A stretch of 64,000 bases of DNA from Petrotoga mexicana DSM 14811 (GTDB lineage Bacteria; Thermotogota; Thermotogae; Petrotogales; Petrotogaceae), in NCBI RefSeq assembly GCF_002895565.1, contig NZ_AZRN01000004.1, positions 1 through 64,000 of the forward strand. Reading direction: 5' to 3'. Below the pieces are notes generated by a model. That model worked only from the letters and a program-made list of their open reading frames with translations, ran no database searches and was not told where the DNA came from. The translations under genes and the position numbers were made by a program. This document shows, in pieces, positions 9,552 through 17,439 of this stretch (within the stretch, counting starts at the first letter, position 1; the number at the start of each line of letters is the position of its first letter).

Positions 9552-10492
9552 TTTTGAGAACCTCCTAAACTAACCTGAAGTATTGGACCTTCTTTTAGTT
9601 TACCGGTTATTATGTTCCCGTTTTCAACATTCCTAACGCTCAAAGTATCTCCAAAATTTGCATTTGTCATAGCCCTCGCCAAAGTAGAAACCGTGATACC
9701 CTCAAATTCTACTAAAACCGTTACAATGTCTCCAGCTTTAACGTCAGGTATACGTCTGAGATAAGTTGCATCAGCTATTTCGCCTTTTTTTACATCTTTG
9801 GTTAATTCATAACTTCCAGATCTTATTAATTCTATATCTACAGGTTTAATGTTGATGGTTAGAACATTTTTAGTAGCTGGTTCTGTTAATTCTTCATTCA
9901 ACGTTGTTCCTCTGGTTAAATCTTTGGAGTATACAAGTATTTCTTCACATTTCGATACATTAGCAATAACTGTAAGTGTCTTTTGATTGTTTTTGTCATC
10001 TTTTACGTTCAAACTTATATACAACTTATCGTAGCTTTGAAAGATCCTTATTACTTCTGCCGATAAAACCTTTTCAGGAAGAACCTTTAGATCTATACTA
10101 TTCACTGTCAAAGAATTGTCGTACTCTTTTATCTTTTGCTGTAAAAAAATTTCTAAATCAATGTACTGAACATCTATATCTTTATTATCGTTTTTGTATA
10201 TAACCGTGACCGTACTTTCTTCAAAAACAAGGTCAAAATCGCTGTAATAACTACTCATTAAACCGTACAAAATTTTAGAAAGCTCTTTTTCAGAATAAAT
10301 TATCTTCTCATTAACTATATAAGAGATCGTCCTATCTGACTTCATTTCAGGGAATATATCTTTAAGAGAAAAAATCCAATCTTCACTGAATATAACGGAG
10401 GGAACTGTAAAAACTATGCTCGAAAAAACAATTGATGATACAAACAACATCATAGAAAAAAATATAATTCTGATTAATCGTGTCAAAGTCAT
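9548..10492 (-). CDS. flgA: Flagellar P-ring chaperone FlgA
   Basis: FlgA is the periplasmic chaperone for P-ring assembly. The N-terminus is a signal sequence; the C-terminal third has the SAF-like region (YSKDLTRGTTLNEELTE, then KDVKKGEIADATYLRRIPDVKAGD, and GITVSTLARAMTNANFGDTLSVRN). A TTG at 10513 is in frame, but ATG 10492 sits behind GGAAGGGAG and is preferred, giving 314 residues. The N-terminal 180 residues are poorly conserved, so this rests on the C-terminus and its place before flgH and flgI. Confidence 0.85.
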   Translation of the reverse strand: MTLTRLIRIIFFSMMLFVSSIVFSSIVFTVPSVIFSEDWIFSLKDIFPEMKSDRTISYIVNEKIIYSEKELSKILYGLMSSYYSDFDLVFEESTVTVIYKNDNKDIDVQYIDLEIFLQQKIKEYDNSLTVNSIDLKVLPEKVLSAEVIRIFQSYDKLYISLNVKDDKNNQKTLTVIANVSKCEEILVYSKDLTRGTTLNEELTEPATKNVLTINIKPVDIELIRSGSYELTKDVKKGEIADATYLRRIPDVKAGDIVTVLVEFEGITVSTLARAMTNANFGDTLSVRNVENGNIITGKLKEGPILQVSLGGSQK

Positions 10493-10546
10493 CAACTCCC
10501 TTCCATTTAACAACCACCATCAAAAAAACTCAAGGGAGATTACGGT

Positions 10547-11332
10547 TTATCTCTTAACATTTGAAACGGTTCTCAACATTTCATCAGCGGTTGTGATAGT
10601 TTTAGAATTAATGTCGTAAGCTCTTTGTGCAACTATCATATCTACCATTTCTTTAACAACATCGACGTTGGATTTTTCTAAATAACCTTGTTGTAAAGCT
10701 CCAAATCCATCTTGACCAGGTATCCCTTCCGTTGGATTACCGGAAGCTGGCGTTTCAGAATATAAGTTATTACCTATGGGTTTTAACCCCCCAGGGTTTA
10801 AAAATCTCACAGTAGTGAGATTCCCTACATTTTGAATCGTTCCATCTCCCAAAGAAACACTTACTATTCCATCCGGAGAAACGTTTATTCCCACAGCATT
10901 TTGAGGAATCACTATATTTGGAATAACCATCAATCCATCACTAGTAGTAAGTCTACCGTTGGCATCCAATTTAAAAGAACCATCCCTAGTATAGGCTATA
11001 CTTCCATCTTGCATCTGAACCTGAAAAAATCCGTCTCCCATGATTGCTATATCGGTAGAATTGTCTGTTGGTTCTATGTTTCCTAATGTGAAGATCCGTG
11101 TTGTTGCAGCCAAGCGTGTACCATGACCTACATAAAGACCTGTTGGTAAGGTTGAACCCTGGGCAGTTGGAGTACCTGCTTCTTTTACAGACGAGTATAA
11201 CAAATCTTGAAACTCTGCTCTCTGCTTTTTATATCCTGTTGTATCAACGTTTGCAAGATTGTTTGAAATGATATCTAACTTTCTTTGTTCAGCATTCATA
11301 CCGGTTGCAGCGTTATACAAAGACACTAACAT
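10547..11332 (-). CDS. flgG: Flagellar distal rod protein FlgG
   Basis: FlgG polymerises as the distal rod. The 261 residues match the usual length: N-terminal rod motif LYNAATGMNAEQRKLDIISN with NLANVDTTGYKK, central IMGDGFFQVQMQDGSIAYTR and C-terminal QGYLEKSNVDVVKEMVDMI with AQRAYDINSKTI. It lies 44 nt after the flgF-like gene and before flgA. Confidence 0.95.
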   Translation of the reverse strand: MLVSLYNAATGMNAEQRKLDIISNNLANVDTTGYKKQRAEFQDLLYSSVKEAGTPTAQGSTLPTGLYVGHGTRLAATTRIFTLGNIEPTDNSTDIAIMGDGFFQVQMQDGSIAYTRDGSFKLDANGRLTTSDGLMVIPNIVIPQNAVGINVSPDGIVSVSLGDGTIQNVGNLTTVRFLNPGGLKPIGNNLYSETPASGNPTEGIPGQDGFGALQQGYLEKSNVDVVKEMVDMIVAQRAYDINSKTITTADEMLRTVSNVKR

Positions 11333-11376
11333 AATTTACCCCTCCATTTAAAAATCTTTATAATTATCTAAATTAG

Positions 11377-12099
11377 TTAAAAGTTTGAAGTTATTTCAAT
11401 AAGCTTTGCGTTGAGTGAATCTCCTGTTGATACTGCTTTTTGTAGAATATCAAACTTTCTATTTGCTTCGATCATCTTAATCATCTCATTTAGGGCATCA
11501 ACGTTTGAACCCTCAAGAAACCCTTGTTTCACATAGAAGTTATCTGCTTGTCCTATCTCTTCTCCCGTGAAATAATTTTCACCGTATTTATTCAAATTCT
11601 CTACATTTAGGATGTTTAATCTTATGTTTGTTCCCGATATATTACCTTCTTCATCCACAAAAAAATTATCTGGATTTATACGTATAGGGTTATTTTCTTC
11701 ATCTAACACGTAATCACCGCTTTTTGTGACAAGATAATTTTCAGGACTTAAAGAAAATTCACCATTTCGTGTGTAAAAGTAGTTACCGTTTCTCTCTATT
11801 TTAAAAAAGCCGTCGCCTTCTATTGCAAAATCTAACTTTCCGTTTGTTTCAATTAAAGATCCTTGTTCGAGATTTGGAATTACCTCGTCCAAAATAACCG
11901 AACTATAAATGTTCCCTATCGGTTCGCCTTTTCCTTGTGCATTTTGATATGATCTAATCTCTTTTTCGTATACACTTTTAAATAGGTTAAAATCCTTTTT
12001 GTAACCTACAGTGTTAAGATTAGCCAAATTGTTGGAAATAGAGTTCAATTCAGCAAAAGAGTTGAGCATGCCAGCCGTTGCATTGTATATTCCTCTCAT
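11377..12099 (-). CDS. Flagellar basal-body rod protein, FlgF/FlgG-like
   Basis: A 240-residue paralog of FlgG with the same termini: MRGIYNATAGMLNSFAELNS, NNLANLNTVGYKKDFNLF and KQGFLEGSNVDALNEMIKMI with EANRKFDILQ. It most likely acts as FlgF (proximal rod). The mbl-like/flgF/flgG order matches mbl-flhO-flhP of Bacillus subtilis, where FlhO and FlhP are the equivalent rod proteins. FlgF and FlgG are hard to separate by sequence alone; the downstream gene has the cleaner FlgG signature. Confidence 0.88.
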   Translation of the reverse strand: MRGIYNATAGMLNSFAELNSISNNLANLNTVGYKKDFNLFKSVYEKEIRSYQNAQGKGEPIGNIYSSVILDEVIPNLEQGSLIETNGKLDFAIEGDGFFKIERNGNYFYTRNGEFSLSPENYLVTKSGDYVLDEENNPIRINPDNFFVDEEGNISGTNIRLNILNVENLNKYGENYFTGEEIGQADNFYVKQGFLEGSNVDALNEMIKMIEANRKFDILQKAVSTGDSLNAKLIEITSNF

Positions 12100-12123
12100 T
12101 TTATTTCCTCCTGGTGGATGGTT

Positions 12124-13128
12124 CTAATTTACTTGTACTTTGTTTAATAATTCTATGTCTTCCAACAAAATTCCTGTACCTTTTGCACAAGTAAGATGTG
12201 GATCTTCCGGAATGTACGTTCTTACGCCAGTTTGCTCTGATATTAATTTATCCAATCCTCTTAGTCTCGCCACCCCTCCAACAACTATAAGTCCATTTTG
12301 CATTATATCCGCTGCTAATTCTGGAGGAGTTTTTTCTAAAATATTTTTTATTTTATTTATTATTTCATTTAATATTGGTTTGATTGCGTAGAAAATATCG
12401 TCCGAAGTTAGTTTTAAATTCGAAGGAAGCCCTGTTTTGATGTTCTGCCCTTTAACTTCCATTTCAAGATTTTCTTCTTGAGAAAAAGCCTTGCCTATGT
12501 CGATTTTCAACCTTTCAGCGGTAGTTTCACCAATCAAGAATTTATATCGTCTTTTAGTATATTTAATTATTTCTTGATCCATGGCTTCACCTGCGACTTT
12601 TATCGTTTCACTTATGACACAGCCTCCCAAACTCAAAATCGCTAAGTCTGTGGTGCCTCCTCCTATATCGATTACCATATGACCATTAGGTTCTGTGATA
12701 TCTATTCCACTACCTATAGCAGCAGCTAAAGGTTCACTTATAAGAAATACTTTAGAAGCGCCAATCCTACTCCCCGCCTCTTTAACCGCCCTTCTTTCAA
12801 CGTCTGTAGTTAAAGCAGGTATCCCTATGATTAATCGTGGTTTGTACATATTAAAACCTTTGGATTTGGCTTTTTTGACGAAATATCTCAATACTTCCTC
12901 TATGATGCTAGGATCCGTAATAACCCCATCCTGCACGGGCCTAATAATTTGTATTTGACTAGGAGTTTTTCCAACCATATCTTTTGCTTCTTTTCCTATT
13001 GCCAACATCTTTTTTTTACTCTTATCAACTGCTACCACTGAAGGTTCTTCAAGGATAATCCCTTGACCACGCTGATATACTACAAAGGTTGCAGTTCCTA
13101 AATCTATTCCTAAATCAGATTTTGCCAT
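12124..13128 (-). CDS. mreB: Rod-shape-determining protein MreB/Mbl
   Basis: A bacterial actin that guides sidewall peptidoglycan synthesis. The 334 residues contain the phosphate-binding DLGIDLGTATFVVY, PSVVAVDKSKKKMLAIGKEA, the second nucleotide motif MVIDIGGGTTDLAILSLGG and GLIVVGGVARLRGLDKLI. Its position ahead of two rod genes parallels mbl in B. subtilis, so it may be an Mbl-type paralog rather than the mreBCD copy; no mreC or mreD is nearby. AGGAGGT precedes the ATG. Confidence 0.93.
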   Translation of the reverse strand: MAKSDLGIDLGTATFVVYQRGQGIILEEPSVVAVDKSKKKMLAIGKEAKDMVGKTPSQIQIIRPVQDGVITDPSIIEEVLRYFVKKAKSKGFNMYKPRLIIGIPALTTDVERRAVKEAGSRIGASKVFLISEPLAAAIGSGIDITEPNGHMVIDIGGGTTDLAILSLGGCVISETIKVAGEAMDQEIIKYTKRRYKFLIGETTAERLKIDIGKAFSQEENLEMEVKGQNIKTGLPSNLKLTSDDIFYAIKPILNEIINKIKNILEKTPPELAADIMQNGLIVVGGVARLRGLDKLISEQTGVRTYIPEDPHLTCAKGTGILLEDIELLNKVQVN

Positions 13129-13173
13129 AATTTACCTCCTATTTTTTCTTAAGAGATTTTAAAATTTTAAAAA

Positions 13174-13245
13174 TGTGCCTGGCGGGAGTCGAACCCGCAT
13201 CTTTGGATCCGGAGTCCAACGCTTTATCCGTTAGGCTACAGGCAC
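13174..13245 (-). tRNA. tRNA-Arg (anticodon CCG)
   Basis: Minus strand: acceptor GTGCCTG with CAGGCAC, anticodon loop CTCCGGA (CCG), T arm GGGTTCGACTCCC, discriminator A; CCA is not encoded. Its first ten bases overlap the 3' end of the ruvX coding sequence on the same strand, and mreB follows 45 nt later, so it is probably cut from an mRNA. Confidence 0.92.
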
Positions 13246-13928
13246 ATCAATTCATTACAATTAATATTTACTTGAATTTTTTCTCTGTTTTCTTTAGTTG
13301 TTATAATTAAATCATAATAATCTTTTAGGTCTGATATCAAAGTGGTACTTTCGAATCCTTTTTTGTAGTAGTGCCAAAATATCCAAGGATCTTTTGCAAA
13401 GATAGAAACATTTTCAAACTCCTTATTAACCTGAACATCCCAGATCAAAATATCTTTGTAATTTGAAAAATCTTTTTTTAGATTATATACCTCTCTTACT
13501 TCCAAGGCAATGGCGTTTCCTGGGCTTTGAATAAAATTGGATAGAATGAGTACACTACTATTTTGATCTTTGGTCCTTTTTACTTTTTTATAGCTCACTT
13601 GTCCTTTAACCTCACTGTACAAAGAGGAAGTGGTCAATCTTTCATCCACAAAGTAAATTTTGCATCCTATTCTTTCTTTTATCTTTATAGCTTCATCTAT
13701 ACTTAAAAAACTCTGTTTTGAATATCTCCCAGACATGGAAATTGGTAATCCAAACACGATTAAATCGTCATGGTTTAAATCCAACGAAACCAAATATTCT
13801 AACAGTTCTTCTGACGGTATCGTCTCTTTTGGTAATGGAATATTTATATCTTGTTTTAAAAAAGCTATACCGCACTTTCTTGTTCCATAATCGATTCCAT
13901 ATATTTTTAAGTTCTTAATAGTTCCCAT
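13236..13928 (-). CDS. ruvX: YqgF/RuvX-family nuclease with C-terminal extension
   Basis: The N-terminal 140 residues are a YqgF-type RNase H fold: GIDYGTRKCGIAF, VFGLPISMSG, VDERLTT and KDQNSSVLIL, giving a plausible catalytic triad Asp13, Glu96, Asp121. The family acts as a Holliday-junction resolvase or in 16S pre-rRNA 5' processing. About 90 further residues (140-230, with DILIWDVQVN and DPWIFWHYYKK) are not part of the normal 135-150 residue family and I do not recognise them. It overlaps the DUF3343 gene by 22 nt and its TAG stop lies inside tRNA-Arg. Confidence 0.82.
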   Translation of the reverse strand: MGTIKNLKIYGIDYGTRKCGIAFLKQDINIPLPKETIPSEELLEYLVSLDLNHDDLIVFGLPISMSGRYSKQSFLSIDEAIKIKERIGCKIYFVDERLTTSSLYSEVKGQVSYKKVKRTKDQNSSVLILSNFIQSPGNAIALEVREVYNLKKDFSNYKDILIWDVQVNKEFENVSIFAKDPWIFWHYYKKGFESTTLISDLKDYYDLIITTKENREKIQVNINCNELMCL

Positions 13929-14179
13929 ATAATATCTTTCTCCAATTTAACTAAATCATATTTAACTCCATTTTCATCTAATATATAAATGGCTTTTTCT
14001 TTATCTCTAGAGGAAAAGCAAATAACCGGTGCACAAGCTTGTAAAACAGACTTGGGCGAGGGGAAAATCTTACAAAAAACACCGTTCTTCGCTAACATCT
14101 CTTTTATTTCTAATATTTGATAATTTTCATTTAGTAAAACTAAATCAAGATCCAACGTTGTTCTCATATCTTTACTCAT
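13907..14179 (-). CDS. DUF3343 protein, possible Se/S carrier-like
   Basis: A 90-residue protein resembling DUF3343 (annotated in other genomes as putative Se/S carrier-like): YQILEIKEMLAKNGVFCKIF, PSPKSVLQACAPVICF with the conserved Cys in the middle, and a final strand ILDENGVKYDLVKL. In the family the Pro-x(n)-Ser-Cys stretch is the likely active loop. It starts 1 nt after the recJ stop and runs into ruvX, so the three genes are one transcript. No selenium genes are visible in this window, so its function stays open. Confidence 0.6.
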   Translation of the reverse strand: MSKDMRTTLDLDLVLLNENYQILEIKEMLAKNGVFCKIFPSPKSVLQACAPVICFSSRDKEKAIYILDENGVKYDLVKLEKDIIWELLRT

Positions 14180-14180
14180 T

Positions 14181-17100
14181 TTATAAACTTCTTGCTCCTG
14201 CTTTGGAATTGCCTTTCAAGAATTCAATTAATTCTCTTGTATCTAAATTTTCATAGAAATTGATAGAATTTTTTAATATCCAATTATCTAATATATTTTC
14301 TTTGAAATTAGAGCTTTCACGTAAACCTTTTAGATTAAAATTATCCAATATCTCCACTTCTTCCTCATTTACCTTTATCAACTTTGCATCTTCCATCACG
14401 TTTAAAACAGTTTCTGATAACGATTTATCACCCTTCAAAAGAGAATCTTCTATCTCTTCTACTTTGTAATGACCGTCGGCTATAAAATCGTAGACAAGTT
14501 TTAACACCTTGAAAGATGGATACTTTCTTGAATATTCGTAAAGTAATTTAACTTTGAACCGATTATTGTAAGCCAATATGATAGTTGTTCTTTGAGTTTT
14601 TTTCATCCATGTAGAAACCAAGTCCAAAAGCTCAATGTCCGTCTTTGGAACATCCACAATTATCAAAATTGGAGAGAACTGCTTAACTTCAAAAGCTATA
14701 CCGTTGTTAGAAAAAGAGGTTATATAAAAATTAGCTTTCTCATTTTTAAATTTTTCTCTGGAAATAAGTTTTTCTCTAAAACTCATTGAATGGTTGAAGA
14801 GTTTTATATTGTTCTCGTCAACTTGTAATTTCTCATCTAGCAGTCTTACTAAAGACTTTTGCCTCTCATAATCATTCAAAACCAATACTTTTCCATTTCT
14901 TTCATTTGAGTAATCCTTCAAAAGCCCCAAAATATTGTTTTTTTCCCTCACCACTTCAAAATTATTATTAGAGAAAGATATAAGAATTTTAAATCCTGCT
15001 CGTTTTAAAATTTCTTTTAATTCTTCACTGTAAATAGAACTAAAAATACTAATTTCAGGCTTTTGAAGAGCGTATTTCCTAAATTGCTGATATTCTGAAA
15101 CTTTTCTTACTACCGGATGAAATAATGAATAGAAAGGTTCATCGATAATAATTTCAGCTTGCATAGAATCAAGCAATTCACGATTTTTAATAAACTTGGG
15201 TACTGTGACAAAGATCACTCTACAATCAGATATATGCTCTGGTGTGAGTGTATATTGATTACTAAAATATAATAAATTCTCTGGAAAATAAGTATTTATT
15301 ATCTTATATATGTGTTCCAATAAACTGTTTGTGGCAGAAACGATTATCAGCTTTTGATCTTTTTTCAAAGATAGTTGAATTTTTTTCAGTAACGAGTCAT
15401 TTTTTATCTTACTTGGAAGAAACATTGCAACCTTACTTCTACTTAAATTATCATTTAATATTTCAACATTCATGATCTTGTTCAACTCATCCTGAAGAAT
15501 ATTAGATGCAAAGTTCCATTTTGCATTTTCCTCTTGTTTTATTCTCTCATTAACCTTCAAATCTTGCAAGTAAAATTTAACGTAACTATTTTTTAAATTA
15601 TAAGAGTTCTCTATTCTAAAGGTGCCGACAAGATCTGTAAATAGGTCTTTTTTGTTGTTCTCTGTTAGTTCGCTTAATTTGTATCCTAAATCGTATCCTA
15701 AAACATCTATGATTAAGGAATCTTTGTTGAGTGTTCCTGAAAAACTTTGAGAACCATTGCGAAAGAAACTTATGTTTTCGAGTTTAGCGTTTCTTATTAA
15801 AAAAACTGGCTCCTGATTACCATACCCAAAAGGTTCTAACCTGTTTATATCTTCAAACATCGTTTCCCATATTCCTTCTATTTCCATATCCACATCAATT
15901 TGAGAGGTTAATCTTTTATCACCGTATAACTCTTTGTAAGCGGTGTTAATCTCCTTTCTTAAAGTTTCTATATTTTTAGAAAGAAGGGAAAAACCTGCGG
16001 CAAACTTATGACCACCGAACTCTTCAAAAATACCTCTTTCACTGACTTTGAGAAGGAGCTCCATTAAATCTATGCCCTGAGGACTTCTTCCTGATCCTTT
16101 ACCCATTTCCTGATTTTTTGATATCATCAAAACGGGTTTATTGAATTGATTTGACAATTTGGAAGCCACTATTCCAAGAACTCCCATATGCCAGTCTTCA
16201 CCACTTAACACCAACACAGGATCCTTCTTATATTCCGGGTACAAATCTAACAAACTTAAAGAGTATAAATAGATTTCCTTTTCGGTACTTTGCCTTTTTG
16301 AATTTAGCCGGAGTAATTCTGAAACCGCTTTTTTTAATTTTTCTTCATCTTTCTCGGTCAACAATTTAAACGCCGCGTGTGCGTCTGACATCCTTCCCGC
16401 AGCGTTTATCTTCGGAGCAATCTTAAAAGTGATGGCACGTGAATTTATCTCAGAATCAACTATCTTCAATTCATCGAGTAAATATTTTAAACCTTTCGTT
16501 GGATTAGTTTTTAATTTATTCAATCCTATCTTAACCAAGTATCTATTTTCTGAGGTTATCGAGACTATATCAGCAATAGTACCCATTGCCACAAGGTCTA
16601 TATATTCAAAAGGATCTAAAGAATTATCGTAACTTTTGTAGAGAGCTTGTAGCAATTTAAAAGTTACACCAACCCCTGCTAGATCTTTGAAAGGATATTC
16701 ATCGTCTTCTCTTTTTGGGTTCAATATCGCATCTGCATTTGGAAGATTTTCTTGAGGTAAATGATGATCGGTAACTATAACTTTCATTCCAAGACTTTTT
16801 GCATAGTCAATTTCTTGTATGGATGTTGTACCACAATCAACAGTAATAATATTATTATAATTTTTGCCTTTTAACTCTGCTATAGCCTTAACGTTTAGAC
16901 TATAACCTTCTTCTATTCTAGATGGAATGTAAGAAGTTACATCATAACCCAATTTTTTTAAACCAAGATACAAAACCGAAGTCGCAGTCACACCATCAAC
17001 ATCGTAATCGCCGAAGATCGCCACTTTTTCCTGTTTTTCTTTGATTTGTTTGAGAATTTCTACGGCTTTTGACATATCTTTCATCAAATAAGGATCAAAA

Positions 17101-17285
17101 CTCTCCAAATCCAAATGATTTAAAAACCTATCTCCCTCTTCTGGTGTTTCAATATTCCGAGACACTAAAAGTTTCGCCAAAAAATCGGAAATTCCCAAAG
17201 CTTTAGATAAGGTTTTTGCAACTTTTTCTTTTTCTTGATAACAAGGACGCTTTGGGTCCCAAAAAACCTTCCATTTACTTTCCAT
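14181..17285 (-). CDS. recJ: Single-strand exonuclease RecJ with long C-terminal extension
   Basis: RecJ degrades 5' ssDNA ends in recombination and repair. The DHH motifs are intact: FGDYDVDGVTA (91-101), TVDCGTTS and VTDHHLPQENL (171-181), RMSDA and the DHHA1 motif EEFGGHKFAAGFSL. Nuclease and OB domains fill about the first 570 residues; the protein runs to 1034. The remaining part has an SF2-helicase-like outline (see findings). The frame is open further upstream to 17651, but ATG 17285 follows GAAGGGAG and begins at the conserved N-terminus. First gene of a minus-strand run with DUF3343 and ruvX. Confidence 0.9.
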   Translation of the reverse strand: MESKWKVFWDPKRPCYQEKEKVAKTLSKALGISDFLAKLLVSRNIETPEEGDRFLNHLDLESFDPYLMKDMSKAVEILKQIKEKQEKVAIFGDYDVDGVTATSVLYLGLKKLGYDVTSYIPSRIEEGYSLNVKAIAELKGKNYNNIITVDCGTTSIQEIDYAKSLGMKVIVTDHHLPQENLPNADAILNPKREDDEYPFKDLAGVGVTFKLLQALYKSYDNSLDPFEYIDLVAMGTIADIVSITSENRYLVKIGLNKLKTNPTKGLKYLLDELKIVDSEINSRAITFKIAPKINAAGRMSDAHAAFKLLTEKDEEKLKKAVSELLRLNSKRQSTEKEIYLYSLSLLDLYPEYKKDPVLVLSGEDWHMGVLGIVASKLSNQFNKPVLMISKNQEMGKGSGRSPQGIDLMELLLKVSERGIFEEFGGHKFAAGFSLLSKNIETLRKEINTAYKELYGDKRLTSQIDVDMEIEGIWETMFEDINRLEPFGYGNQEPVFLIRNAKLENISFFRNGSQSFSGTLNKDSLIIDVLGYDLGYKLSELTENNKKDLFTDLVGTFRIENSYNLKNSYVKFYLQDLKVNERIKQEENAKWNFASNILQDELNKIMNVEILNDNLSRSKVAMFLPSKIKNDSLLKKIQLSLKKDQKLIIVSATNSLLEHIYKIINTYFPENLLYFSNQYTLTPEHISDCRVIFVTVPKFIKNRELLDSMQAEIIIDEPFYSLFHPVVRKVSEYQQFRKYALQKPEISIFSSIYSEELKEILKRAGFKILISFSNNNFEVVREKNNILGLLKDYSNERNGKVLVLNDYERQKSLVRLLDEKLQVDENNIKLFNHSMSFREKLISREKFKNEKANFYITSFSNNGIAFEVKQFSPILIIVDVPKTDIELLDLVSTWMKKTQRTTIILAYNNRFKVKLLYEYSRKYPSFKVLKLVYDFIADGHYKVEEIEDSLLKGDKSLSETVLNVMEDAKLIKVNEEEVEILDNFNLKGLRESSNFKENILDNWILKNSINFYENLDTRELIEFLKGNSKAGARSL

Positions 17286-17324
17286 ATTAAATTTCTCCCT
17301 TCTCTTATTTTTTTCTTTATAAAT

Positions 17325-17353
17325 ATTATACATTATTAGTACTAAAATATTAA
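17325..17353 (-). promoter_or_regulatory. Candidate promoter for recJ
   Basis: Minus strand TATAAT at 17330-17325 with TTAATA at 17353-17348 (17-nt spacer), about 40 nt before the recJ ATG. The -10 is perfect, the -35 weak. Confidence 0.5.
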
Positions 17354-17370
17354 AGAAAGATTTGTAAAGA

Positions 17371-17397
17371 TTCAAAAAAGCTAAATTGTTGTATAAT
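17371..17397 (+). promoter_or_regulatory. Candidate promoter for the TPR protein/tsaB pair
   Basis: Perfect TATAAT at 17392-17397 with a weak TTCAAA at 17371-17376 (15-nt spacer). It is divergent from the recJ promoter, 43 nt before the GTG start at 17440. Confidence 0.4.
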
Positions 17398-17439
17398 ATT
17401 GAAGACTGGATCAATACAATTAGAAGAGGTGCAATTTGT

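Noticed and set aside
14260..16632. Several plus-strand open frames inside recJ
   Set aside because: They are antisense shadows of the recJ coding sequence with no conserved motifs or ribosome-binding sites.
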